Source of the DNA: Euperipatoides rowelli
Lineage: Eukaryota > Onychophora > Udeonychophora > Euonychophora > Peripatopsidae
NCBI GenBank assembly: GCA_003024985.2
Contig: PXIH01S0025510.1
Reading direction: 5' to 3' (one strand)
Length of the DNA stretch: 16,225 nucleotides
The position numbers and the translations under genes were made by a program. Numbering within the stretch: position 1 is the stretch's first letter; each line of letters begins with the position of its first letter. The notes beneath the pieces are model-generated. The model was not told the origin of the DNA. It searched no databases and worked only from the letters and a program-made list of their open reading frames with translations. Shown here one piece after another: positions 1 to 9,042 of this stretch.

Positions 1-567
1 AATAGAATTTTATTAAGGTTGAGATCATTAATGCCCACTAGTATCCTCAAGATTATATTTGAAACTTTAATACTTTCTCACATCAATTATTGTGANTTGG
101 TTTGGATGGAGTGTGGGAAGGTGCTTGGGCACAATTTGCAGCTTGTGCAAAACATGGCGGCATGGTATATTGTTTACGGCAGGGGCGAGGGTGGTGCCAG
201 GGCTGCCTTGGCTAAGTTAAATTGGGTAAGCCTGGAAAATATGAGACTTACACATTTTTATACACTCGTTTGGAAAATCCTGAATACAGACCAGCCAGAA
301 AATTTGAGATCTTTATTGTTGTTTTCATCTCAAATGCAGGTTATACCCACAAGACTATCAGAAAGTAAAGGTCTGAAAATGTGTGATTCCAAAAAACAAT
401 TTGCATCAAGGTCATTTTTGGTTAGTGGGCCAAAATATTGGAACGACTTGCCAGGTGAGACCAGACAAGCTAAAATTATTGTCATCTTTAAAAAAAATGA
501 TAACCAAATTTTTAAATTATTGGCAAACATTTGTCTTTATTTAATGTCTGTATGTAACTTTTTTTGA
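1..567 (+). pseudogene. LINE ORF2 fragment, C-terminal end of reverse transcriptase
   Basis: This is the last part of a non-LTR retrotransposon polyprotein, the region after the reverse-transcriptase palm that closes the ORF. The frame is open from the first base of the window, so the gene is cut by the window edge and no true start is present. Visible family hallmarks are SHINYC followed by LVW at about 76-105 (the usual S-H-x-x-Y-x-x-x-x-W segment), a spaced leucine-rich stretch, then WNDLP at 439-453 and IFKKN at 484-498, which match the W-N-x-L-P and F-K terminal signature of CR1, L2 and Jockey-type LINEs. An N at 96 hides one codon. The end (stop at 565-567) looks degenerate: the expected basic FKxxL tail drifts into low-complexity residues. 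It is followed directly by a LINE-like 3' UTR. I read it as a dead copy; the exact clade cannot be fixed from this fragment. Confidence 0.85.
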
Positions 568-680
568 TATGTCTTATTGTTTTTAACTTATTGTGTTTTG
601 ATCTTGCAACTGTTTGACAAGGGCCTGTAGGAACACCCATGTGAAGGTTCTGCTATAGTGAATAAATAAATAAATAAATT
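1..680 (+). mobile_element. 5'-truncated LINE copy: ORF end, 3' UTR and (AATA)n tail
   Basis: The reverse-transcriptase ORF end is followed by about 95 bp of 3' UTR and then by a tail of AATA repeats at about 661-679. A coding end, a short 3' UTR and a simple-repeat tail in that order are the normal 3' anatomy of CR1/L2-like non-LTR elements. The copy continues upstream of the window. A second, independent 3' end of the same general type lies at 11090-11502. I could not define a target-site duplication because the left end is outside the window. Confidence 0.8.
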
Positions 681-1710
681 AAAGTTTATTTAGGGTGAGA
701 GATTGAATAAGAAAATCTCCTCCCTCCTTTTCGTCACACGCCCACGTGACTAGTAAAAAAATGGTTTGCTGTTGGTTTAACCTGCAAATAATGCCGTTTT
801 TAAAATTAAATTATGCAACAAAAAAAAAATTTACTTTTATTTTTATTCATAAATTAACCCAAACTTTTAAAATAAATAAAGCTATTTTTATATGATACTT
901 ACCCTACCCTTTAAGATTAAAATAAACAGACAACACGAATTTCATAATTTTGTAATGTTAGCAAATTTATAGACAAGTTTGAATAATGTTGGTTTAACTC
1001 TTTGGAATAGACCTACGTTCAAATTTTAATATCATATACTGTAATTTATTCTTTCTTTCTTTCTTTAAATAGACATTATGTATACACTTTGTAAGTTTAA
1101 ATAAGTTACTTGTCAGATTTTCTCACCTAACTTCAGTAACAGTCATTTTGATATCATACTATACATTAATGAAGGTAATTAATTTTTGTTTCTTTTCAGC
1201 TGTGTTATCAAAGAATGTTCCTAATTAGTTCAATAATACTTCAGTAGAGGGAGAAAGTGATGAATGACGATCGCAGAAAAGGAATCACTTAGCGTCATTA
1301 ATTTTTCAGTTTCTTATTCTTGTAAAAACAATAAGAGCTGCTTGTTGACTTTGCAGATCTTGTATTTGTAATCCCATTTTTATATCCATGTCTTGATTAG
1401 TTTGCATGGCTGTAGAAATGTCAAAAACACGTATTGATTTAGATTGTTTTCTTTTTCCTCCATTGGCGTTTATTCCATAATTGTTTATATAGAAGCCCGA
1501 TAGAAACAAAACAAAAACGTTAACTGGGTATTCATTTTAAAAATATTAAACAAGATATTAATTAACTTTGGATTGCTCATTAATTGAAATATATACTTTG
1601 AAGCAAATATGTTCCCAAATGTGTATGATCATCTTTCTTGAGTAAATACTTATTCTATTGTCAAATTAGCTAGTAATTTTAGCTTATTTTTATTATTTTA
1701 GTTTAAAATC
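681..1710. other. AT-rich spacer without a supported gene
   Basis: I see no coding exon, RNA gene or transposon end here. The stretch holds many A and T runs, a short (CTTT)n microsatellite at about 1049-1066 and a small dyad whose arms are AATGACG near 1263 and CGTCATT near 1294. The minus-strand reading frame at 1306-1509 has no recognisable domain and a composition like its surroundings, so I do not call it a gene. Confidence 0.6.
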
Positions 1711-1790
1711 ATATCTATCTATCTATAATATCTATAAAATGAATTTTTTGTCTGTCACGGTTGATGAAGCGTTAGTCTGATAAACATACA
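1711..1790 (+). mobile_element. possible Helitron 5' terminus, truncated
   Basis: A (TCTA)n run opens into a segment reading TATCTATAAAATGAATTT and then TTTGTCTGTC. A TC start, short TATA-rich stretch and TTTGTCTGTC box are common at Helitron 5' ends in animals. No matching hairpin plus CTRR 3' end is visible before the hAT element at 1930, so at best this is a cut remnant. Chance similarity in AT-rich sequence is a real alternative. Confidence 0.3.
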
Positions 1791-1845
1791 ACCAATTACT
1801 TTTATGAATTAAGTTATTTAAACTAACAGGAGAGGTCGGCAAACA

Positions 1846-1874
1846 ATGGGGGGTGGGAGCATCCCCCCCCCCAT
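1846..1874. repeat. G-run / C-run hairpin
   Basis: ATGGGGGG at 1846-1853 is the reverse complement of CCCCCCAT at 1867-1874, with a G-rich loop between. It is a short, very stable dyad in AT-rich DNA. The long C run may also carry sequencing length errors. Confidence 0.7.
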
Positions 1875-1929
1875 CATTTTTGGCATGTTTTGGCCTTGTT
1901 GTTTAATATTATTAAACTTATTCCCTAGG

Positions 1930-2230
1930 CAGGGCCGGATTTATATATCGGCATAGCTGGCTGTAGCCCAGGGCCTCATGAGGCAGGGAGGCCTCAGTCT
2001 CCAAACTTCATATATCCCAGGGCAAAAAAAGAAGAAAAGTTTATCAAAAATTGTAGGGCCTCCTAGTTTATAAAGTCCAGGCATATATTAAAAAAAAAAA
2101 AAAGCTTATTAAATTCAGACAGAAAGTCGACAAAACATCCAGACAACTAAAGAAAAAAAAACATATTTTTTTTAAAGGATCTCCAAACTTGATGTAGCCC
2201 AGAGCCACACCAAGTCTAAATCCCGCCCTG
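1930..2230. mobile_element. non-autonomous hAT-like transposon (MITE)
   Basis: The left end CAGGGCCGGATTTA (1930-1943) and right end TAAATCCCGCCCTG (2217-2230) are inverted repeats of 14 bp with one mismatch. The bases just outside are TCCCTAGG (1922-1929) and TCCCTAGA (2231-2238), a 7-of-8 match that fits the 8-bp target duplication of hAT transposons; the CAGGG start is also typical of that superfamily. The 301-bp interior has no ORF and contains A-rich tracts, so it must have relied on a transposase made elsewhere. A TGTAGCCCAG motif recurs near both ends. Confidence 0.82.
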
Positions 2231-2404
2231 TCCCTAGATCTAATTCAGTAGATATCGGCTGTATTTTTTAAAAGAAAACTTCAAGCTCAATCTTAAATTA
2301 ACTGTTCACATTACAATCACAGAGTACAAACAGAGTATAAAGTGATAAAGATTCCAAGATTATTAAAATCCACTAACTGAGTAATAAAAGATGGAGACAA
2401 AGTA

Positions 2405-2495
2405 CAACTCCAGTGGTCCAGTGGTCTAGGCTGTGGAGGCCGGAGCCTCTACATATAAAATTTCATAGGTTCGATCCCGGGTAGCCCGGTACAGA
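2405..2495 (+). mobile_element. tRNA-derived SINE head
   Basis: An A-box-like TGGTCCAGTGG (2414-2424) and a clean B-box GGTTCGATCCC (2468-2478) stand about 43 bp apart on the plus strand, the layout of an internal RNA polymerase III promoter. The flanking bases do not form a full cloverleaf (the T-stem does not pair), so this is a SINE head or tRNA relic rather than a functional tRNA gene. The 3' limit is unclear; the sequence runs into the tandem repeat at 2551. Confidence 0.65.
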
Positions 2496-2550
2496 AAATA
2501 GCTAATTTTCTTTTGTCATCCGTATGCACTGGGGAATTTTTCTATGTCTT

Positions 2551-2770
2551 TTTCTCTTAGAATCAGTTTGATCAGTGCAATGTTGGATTTTCCCAGACCT
2601 TGGAACAAAATAATTTAAGATTCCTGGACATTTGAACCTGTTTATACTGCAAGTCTCAGAATCAGTTTGATCAGTGCAATATTGGATTTTTCCCAGACCT
2701 CGGAACAAAAATATTTAAGATTCCTGGACATTTAAACCTGTTTATACTGTTGGTCTTAGAATCAGTTTGN
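2551..2770. repeat. tandem repeat, about 99-100 bp unit, two copies plus start of a third
   Basis: AGAATCAGTTTGATCAGTGC begins at 2559 and 2658, and a third start occurs at 2758, giving periods of 99 and 100 bp. The copies differ at few positions. The third copy is broken at the N at 2770, so the real copy number may be higher than assembled. A minus-strand reading frame through it repeats a short peptide only because of the duplication. Confidence 0.85.
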
Positions 2771-3194
2771 ACTGAGGATAGCAATAGTCTTAATTTTATC
2801 TTTAAATAACTTTTTTTTTATGCATTTTAAATTATTTTTTTCCCGTGGAATTTTTTTTTATAGTAATTGTCTTTGAAAATCAATGCTGCGTGTGATGCCG
2901 TCCTTAATCAATTTTTTTTTAACTAATCCTCCAAAAAAAAAAATTATGCCTGTATTTATTAAAACTAATTTTACATTCTTCTATTTTTATTACAATCTTG
3001 ATCTATTCTTTCTTCTAAATAATTATTAATTAACTTGATACCAATGTTGTTCTTCTGAAGGATGCAATTCCCCACCTGTAGCCATACATCTTGGTCATAA
3101 CTAGGTGAATTTGTCACAGAAATGACTTTAACGAGTTGTTCCGTATCTACAAAAATCCTCTATAGCCAATAATGATAGGAAAAACTATACAGGT
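2771..3194. other. AT-rich spacer, nothing recognised
   Basis: The segment holds several long T and A runs and no coding or transposon-end signal that I can support. Confidence 0.55.
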
Positions 3195-3290
3195 GCTGCA
3201 CCCACAGGATCAAACTCCCTCTTCTGAGTACATGTCAAGGAGTTAGATAATCATGCTCATTACCTCAAGACCATCGCTAATTGATCTAAA
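3195..3290 (-). mobile_element. degenerate tRNA-like SINE head
   Basis: On the minus strand an A-box-like TGGTCTTGAGG (complement of 3263-3273) is followed after about 45 bp by a B-box-like GAGTTTGATCC (complement of 3207-3217) and then TGTGGGTGC. Order and spacing match the SINE heads at 2405 and 4478, but the boxes are mutated. A decayed tRNA pseudogene is an equally good reading. Confidence 0.45.
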
Positions 3291-4050
3291 TCTACTTTTG
3301 GATTCCATTTTCTAAAATTTAAGAGAAAAAATCAAATTTTGCATAAGCAAATCTAGTAAAAAGGAAATAATGAGAGATGCTAGTTCATCCCACCTTACTC
3401 ATTGGGATCTAAAACAAGTTACCTTACTCATATAGGGTTAAAATAAAAATAAATACTTTGTCAAATTTAAGTTTAAAAGTCATTTTGGAATTTTTTTTTT
3501 TTTTTTAAAGAAGATTAAAACTTATTTTTGTGTGGTTTAATTTAAGTGCAAGCTGTTACAGGTTTCACATACTGTAATAGAAATGGGGGATAATCCTGTA
3601 GCATCTTGCTGATAAATGAAGAAAAAAAAACATATATCATCAAAACAGAATCTGAAAACAAAAAAATATTTGGGCATTGTTTTTGCTTAAATATTTTTAT
3701 TGCTTCATATCAGAGTGAGTCAAAATAAATAATTTCCTGTTTATCTGGATGTTTTTTCCTTCTATGTGATATAACTAGTATTTAATCAATGTGAAGTATA
3801 TTACTCTATTATTAGACACTTAATGAAGGTTAATTAACGCTCTCAGCTTTCATGAAGTACAAACAGGGACAAATTGAAAAATCGTACAAAATATAGAAAA
3901 AACGCAAAGAAATTCAATATAAAGTATCTCATAAATATAAAACAAAATTTGTATTACTATTAAAGGTCACACGAAATGGAATTTTTTTTTTATGATTTCA
4001 TATCAAAGAAAATTACTAAAAAAAATTATTCCACTTGGTTAAAAAAATAN
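3291..4050. other. AT-rich spacer, nothing recognised
   Basis: This stretch contains homopolymer T and A runs (for example near 3489 and 3625) and no ORF, RNA or repeat boundary I can defend. It ends at an N where the 125-bp tandem repeat begins. Confidence 0.55.
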
Positions 4051-4359
4051 TGGATAATGTTGAGGAAGTAGTGCCTCCACATTAGACCAATTAAATCATA
4101 TTTGGCACATGTAAATATCAATGAAGTTTATTGTCCTCCATTTTGGATTTTGATTGTGTTATGATGCATTGTGGATAGTGTGGAGGAAGTAATGCCAAGT
4201 CAAAGGTTAGACCAATTAAACCATATTTGGCACATGTAAATATCAATGAAGTTTATTGTCCTCCATTTTGATTTTGATTGTGTTATGATGTATTGTGGGT
4301 AGTGTGTGGAGGAAGTAGCATCAGGACAAGGTTAGACCAATTAAATCATATTTGGCACA
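4051..4359. repeat. tandem repeat, 125-bp unit, about 2.5 copies
   Basis: TTAGACCAATTAAA starts at 4082, 4207 and 4332, an exact 125-bp period. Between them the units share the AAGTTTATTGTCCTCCATTT and GGAGGAAGTA segments with few changes. The array abuts an N at 4050 and stops at 4359 inside the third unit. Confidence 0.88.
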
Positions 4360-4477
4360 GGGTATTCAGAGAGTACTCTGATAGTGCTTGAAGTTTATTA
4401 AAATCTGTGACATAGTACATCAAGCGTGTTCTGGATTCAGAGAATGCTCGACTTAGTCTGAATGCTTTTAGTCTTTT

Positions 4478-4570
4478 AAAAAAAAACGTACCCACAACCA
4501 GTGGTGTAGGGTAGCCAGGGCTGAGCCTTGTACTCTGTAGGTAAGGGAAAGCATGCCACTAGACCAATTT
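4478..4570 (-). mobile_element. tRNA-like SINE head with terminator-like T run
   Basis: The minus strand reads a good A-box TGGTCTAGTGG (complement of 4556-4566) and a mutated B-box GGCTCAGCCCTGG (complement of 4515-4527), about 28 bp apart, followed by GGCTACCC and then, about 30 bp on, a run of nine T (complement of 4478-4486) that could end RNA polymerase III transcription. The layout matches a tRNA-derived SINE or tRNA pseudogene. Confidence 0.55.
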
Positions 4571-5559
4571 TCTTTTTAAATAAATTAAAAAAGTTTGTAT
4601 TATTAATTTAAAGGGCTAAAAAATAATTTCTGTTATATCGCTCACTTAATAATTAATATGAAATAAGCAGCTGTGAATTTAAAATACTTTTATAGAATGT
4701 TAAATCTATGAGCGTAAACATTTTGGTTTATATGATTAAACGCCATAGTGATCATTATTACAAAAGGCCATAAAACATTTTAAAATTTATTAATAAACAT
4801 TTGCTTCCAGCGGCTCTGACTTTGGACCCATTTGGGGATTTTCAGCACTCCACAAGTACTTTTTGAAATACAACTGCATCTCTGGACATAAACCTAGAGT
4901 TATCTCATATTACACTTAAATTAATGAATTTGTGCTAATTTACAAATATTATTTAAATTTTACTATAAAATTATCTTATTAAACCTTTTGTGACGTTTTA
5001 TTCATTACACATTATTATTGTGATATAAGAAAAACATTTGCTCATTTTAATCATTTGTTAAAAATAGAAAAAAATTATTTGAGATAAAAATTTTACAATC
5101 TATAGGCTTACTTTCAAAACTTATAGAAAGACATAAAGGTAGGGTCAATAAAAAACAATTTAAATGTTACACTTAAATTATTAAACACTTTCTTTCTTCA
5201 GAACACAAGTTTTACGATGTGCTGGGTGTCCATTTACATTTATTTAACATTTCCAAACATGCTAAGTCAGTCCAATTTGAACACCACATTTAAATAAGCC
5301 TTTTAGAATCAAGCTGGCTAATCTTGATATGCTAAATTATTAAATATCTCATTTTAAGTCAGTATATGAAAATATTCAAGCGAATGAAACATTGACATAA
5401 AGTGAAATTTTCTTTGACATTAATGATCAATTAGATCATGCTCATAACTTTACAATAAGTATAAAGGATCTACATACAGCAGTTGCCTATGTAAATAAAA
5501 GGAGTGCCCCAGGACCTGTTTAGATTACCAATTATACATAATGTATGAACGATCACAAA
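4571..5559. other. AT-rich spacer, nothing recognised
   Basis: No gene or element boundary is visible in nearly 1 kb. Composition is uniformly AT-rich with short A and T runs. Confidence 0.55.
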
Positions 5560-6065
5560 GAACTCACTAGACAAGATTAGAAAAGAGTAAAGGGTGCTCA
5601 CTAAATAAGAGTAAGGGGCAATCACTAGACAAGAGTAAAGGGCACTCACTAGATAAGAGTAAAGGGCACTCCCTAGACAAGAGTAAAGGATGCTCACTAG
5701 ACAAGAGTAAAGGNACAAGAGTAAAGGGCACTCACTAGATAAGAGTAAAGGGCACTCCCTAGACAAGAGTAAAGGATGCTCACTGACAAAAGTAAAGGGA
5801 ACTCACAAGAAAATAGTAGGGTACTCACTAGAAAAGTGTAAAGGGAACTCACTAGACAAGAGTAAAGGGTGCTACTAGAAAAGAGTAGGGTAATTTATAC
5901 ATAAGAGTAAAGGGAGCTCACTAGACAAGAGTAATGGGTGCTATTAGAAAAGAATAGGGTACTCACTAGATAAGAGTAAAGGGCACTCACTAGACAAGAG
6001 TAAACAGTGCTACTAGGAAATAGTAGGGTACTCAGTAGATGTAAAGGATGCTGATTAGACAAGTC
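5560..6065. repeat. 24-bp minisatellite, about 21 units
   Basis: The unit centres on ACTCACTAGACAAGAG followed by TAAAGGG and repeats every 24 bp, with 21-bp variants that lose three bases in the CACTAG part (for example near 5870 and 5940). Alternating ACAAG and ATAAG versions and CTCACT and CTCCCT versions show diverged subtypes. Because the period is divisible by three, long minus-strand reading frames with an eight-residue repeat appear; I treat them as by-products. An N at 5714 interrupts the array. Confidence 0.92.
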
Positions 6066-6087
6066 TCTGGTGCACATTTTTTTATGT

Positions 6088-6384
6088 AATAAAGACTAAA
6101 AGCAGTTAAATAAAATATATGAAATATATTTGAAAATCACACTTTTATCTAAAATGCACTGAAAAGTAGAATATAATTTTGTGCAGCTACAGACTTATAT
6201 GAAAAAAAGTGTCGGGGTGTAAAAAATAATATTCTATGAGCACCCCCACGCTTTTTTATTTTTAGTCATATGAGTCTGTATCTGCCCAGAATTATTTTCC
6301 ACTTTTTAGTGCATTTTAGATAAAAATGTAGTTTTTAAAAATGTTTTTTTCACATATTTTATTTTATTTTATATCTTTATTATT
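6088..6384. mobile_element. foldback / MITE-like inverted repeat
   Basis: The segment 6141-6220 is an imperfect inverted copy of about 6240-6329: TTTTATCTAAAATGCACT on the left matches AGTGCATTTTAGATAAAA on the right, and the match continues through a CAGACT..ATATGA box to GTGTCGGGGTGT against GCACCCCCACGC around a short AT loop. Weaker, A/T-dominated pairing extends outward to about 6088 and 6384. TA dinucleotides at 6087-6088 and 6381-6382 might be a target duplication, but in AT-rich sequence that is weak support. There is no ORF. It is probably a non-autonomous DNA transposon of unassigned family. Confidence 0.7.
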
Positions 6385-6697
6385 TATTTATTATAAATAG
6401 AACAAAATCTTTATCAACGAATCAATAATAGATTTAACTATTTATTATAGATTCTAAACTAAAAGTGCTAATATTGTTATATAAATGATTAAGACTGACA
6501 GTAGAATCTATATAATATAAAAATATTATTGTATGTGGCAGAAAGGAAATACACTAGCGTCATCTATTGATTAAAATTTTAAATAGATTTAACTTTAACT
6601 TTTTAAATAATATTTTTTCATAAAATTTTTAAAAATAAAATAAGCTAATATTAGTAATGGGTTTAAACTATTAGAAATTTGTTGTTTTTAAACCAAT
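6385..6697. other. AT-rich spacer
   Basis: I see no gene. A CTAGCGTCATCTATTGATTA stretch near 6553 vaguely resembles the interior of the Helitron at 6919, too weakly to call. Confidence 0.5.
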
Positions 6698-6888
6698 GGG
6701 GGGAGAGGAGAAAAATGGGGGGGGGGGGAAAATGTGNGGGGGGAAGGGCAAAATAATATTTTTTATTATTATTAAATAAATGGGGTAGGGAGCGGGAATG
6801 AGTGGAGGGGAGAAATATTAATTTCTGTCATTCCAACAACCTAGGGTGCAAGGAGGGAGGGAGGCAATGGGGAAAAAGGGCGCAGAAC
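6698..6888 (+). repeat. G-rich polypurine stretch
   Basis: Runs of four to over ten G separated by A-rich spacers dominate the plus strand, including an N at 6737 between G runs. Such sequence can form G-quadruplexes or triplexes and is also prone to sequencing and assembly errors. It sits between AT-rich spacer and the Helitron, with no gene next to it. Confidence 0.7.
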
Positions 6889-6918
6889 ATCGGGATATCT
6901 ATTTTTTTAATAAAAATA

Positions 6919-7200
6919 CTAGCAAATAAGCCCATTACACGGGCATCAACCATTTTCTAAAAATAGTTCATAGATGGTGCTGTTACTGGCTTTGGAACAT
7001 GGCTTCGAATAAGCCTGTTACACTGGCATCAAACATTTTTAAGCCTGTTACACGGGCATCACTCTCTCTCACATAAGAGTTACGATTCTTAATCCTTTGT
7101 TCCCGGGCCGATAAGCCGTTATATTAAAGTTTCTAAAAATAGCTCATAGATGGCACTGTTATCGGCTTCGGAACACACTCTTTCCAATTAATATAGAGGA
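6919..7200 (-). mobile_element. short non-autonomous Helitron
   Basis: On the minus strand the element starts TCCTCTATATTAATTGG (from 7200 down) and ends in CTAG (complement of 6919-6922). Just before the end is a hairpin, GCCCGTGTAATGGGC (complement of 6930-6944), seven bases from CTAG. The flanking bases on that strand are A before TC and T after CTAG, the A-T insertion site expected of Helitrons, which make no target duplication. The 282-bp element has no ORF. Inside, the terminal hairpin is present twice more (7013-7027 and 7043-7057), and a 43-bp block is directly repeated (6957-6999 and 7133-7175), so parts of the element were duplicated internally. Confidence 0.8.
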
Positions 7201-8717
7201 TTATATAAATAATTAAAGTAAAAATGAGAATCTTTTTTTTTTTTTAAATAGTCAACATTTTCATTTTTGTATTATTGAGGGGGGGGGGTATTTCTTCTGT
7301 TTATGGAGGGAGGTTTAAGGAAGGGTTTTTTTTATATTTAACAACTATTTCTGTAGTTATTTCTTGACAGTTTAGGGAATGATCTTGATTGAAAGATCTG
7401 AATATGTTTGACTGGAATGTCGGTAGTAGGCTCTAACAAGTTTGACTGATATTTAACAGACAATGATTTTTAAAGAATGTTTGGCCCACATTTTGAAATG
7501 TGAATGACATTTTCAGAGTGGGTTTGTCCCAAATTACTGTCGTATTGCAGGCATTGTGATGGGTTTTTAACGTCTGGATTCTGTCTGCTGGCATTCATTA
7601 TATTTGACTGTAATCTGTTGATGGGGAGAAAACACGATGGAAATGATTGATTTGAATAAAATAAGAAAATGAATGATTCAAATATTTCGAATTTTCTTTG
7701 GAATATTTTTTTAAGAATTGAAAAATATATATTTTTTTTTCCTTTCTAATCCAATTTATACTTTAGAATGATAATAAATCGCAAGGAAAATGTGCATGAT
7801 TAAAATATATATAGTTTTCTGAACCAACTTGTTCATCTGTCCGTCATATAATATAACTTGTATTCCCTGAAGGTAGTGCTACCATACATTCTACATTAGA
7901 TTTGCATCTAAAATTGCTAGATATTTAGTCTGTCTCTCTCTGTTTGCCTATTAAAGCAAGTGTCTGGATCTCACATTTCATATTAAACGATCTCAAATCT
8001 GACCCGCACACTGACCCTAACCCAAACATGAATATTATAGCATATTAATAAATAGGACAATAATAATGTATTTACTATATGCAGATAGAATGCACGTTGG
8101 ATTATGATTGGCTGTTTTGAAGATGTGAAGTCGGAGATCCAGACGTTTTTATTTTTCATTCCATACACAGTATAACTCTTGATAGCTAGAAGCAAGATGC
8201 ACCAAAATTTCAGGCATCAGGTATAAGCAACACCATGGAGCTTATAAGTGACCTATACCAAAATATAATGGCTGTAGGCAAACCATGGGGCCCAAAAGGT
8301 TTGAAAACAGGGTATATTGTTGTTGTCAGACAATCTTGCATAGAAACCCACCATCAAACTAAAAAAAAAATTACTGCAATGATGTTATTTTGTTCCCATA
8401 CGACGAGTCCACTATATCATATATTTTGCTAACTTATCTGTCTCTTTACTCTGTGTAGCCTCTCCCCAGGATGCTAGTGGGATCCTCCTATGGACAATTA
8501 TTTATTCAGTAAATTTATTAAGACATTAGGCTGCCATGACCAAATTGATTTACTATTATCATTGCACTTTTATATCTATATATTAATATGTGAAGGGAAA
8601 ACTTTGGATCCCTTTTTAAGCATATTGGGCGCATGGAGGAGTGTGAGAATTGGCACAGTTAAATTTTATATCGAGAGGGAGTGCAATAGCTGAAATTTAT
8701 AGATAAAATTTAAAACA
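7201..8717. other. spacer without a supported gene
   Basis: About 1.5 kb without a recognisable element. It has a run of ten G at 7279-7288 and moderate AT richness. Three reading frames of 65-70 codons (7983-8195 minus; 8235-8432 and 8490-8693 plus) show no known motif, no signal peptide and no splice context I can trust. The 8235-8693 part is somewhat less AT-biased and would be the first place to look for a missed exon. Confidence 0.5.
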
Positions 8718-8838
8718 TTCATTGTTTAGCATTGTGGCGGCTTTTTACAAAGGAGTGNNGGNTTTTTACAAAGGGTTTTCATTGTTTAGCATTGTGGCGG
8801 CTTTTTACAAAGGAGTGACAGCTTTTTACAAAGGAATT
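8718..8838. repeat. 60-bp tandem duplication interrupted by Ns
   Basis: The 40 bp at 8718-8757 recur exactly at 8778-8817, an offset of 60 bp. Each copy itself contains two forms of a CTTTTTACAAAGG sub-unit. The bases after the first copy are partly unread (N at 8758, 8759 and 8762) but line up with the ACAGCTTTTTACAAAGG that follows the second copy. Confidence 0.85.
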
Positions 8839-8842
8839 TCTT

Positions 8843-8863
8843 ATTGGTCGAATTGCGACCAAT
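8843..8863. repeat. short perfect dyad
   Basis: ATTGGTCG and CGACCAAT form eight-base arms around a five-base loop. It follows directly after the duplicated segment. There is no evidence for a function. Confidence 0.6.
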
Positions 8864-9023
8864 ACTGGAGGCCTAGTTCTGATTAAAACGCTATCATGTT
8901 CAACTTACTCAGAGTTCTCTGCCACTATTTTATCCTATTGTTAGCATATCTTCCCAGATCAAGAGAATTTACGATGACTTCATGTTCACATAATAGTGCA
9001 TTTAGCAATATTTAATGTAAAGT

Positions 9024-9042
9024 GTCCATGTGAATGGGGCCT
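9024..9042. repeat. extra inverted copy of the transposon end
   Basis: GTCCATGTGAATGGGGCCT is an inverted copy, with one mismatch, of the adjoining left end at 9044-9062, forming a 39-bp palindrome centred on 9043. It equals the right end at 9777-9795 base for base. It may be the remaining end of a neighbouring copy. Confidence 0.8.

Noticed and set aside
2468-2478. Intact B-box taken as evidence of a functional tRNA gene
   Set aside because: The surrounding sequence does not pair into acceptor, anticodon and T stems, so a SINE head fits better.
2502-2708. Minus-strand frame with a repeated CTDQTDS peptide
   Set aside because: The peptide repeat only reflects the 99-bp tandem duplication.
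5560-6065. Possible CRISPR-like array
   Set aside because: The units are contiguous and have no unique spacers; this is an ordinary minisatellite in animal DNA.
5470-6077. Two minus-strand reading frames with an L-Y-S-C-L-V-S repeat
   Set aside because: They lie wholly in the 24-bp minisatellite; a period divisible by three keeps the frame open without selection.
7983-8195. Minus-strand 70-codon frame with a hydrophobic centre
   Set aside because: No family resemblance or promoter context; length is within chance expectation.
8235-8693. Two frames of 65 and 67 codons in a less AT-rich stretch
   Set aside because: I could not recognise any family, splice signals or conserved motif; left as the best place to test for a missed exon.
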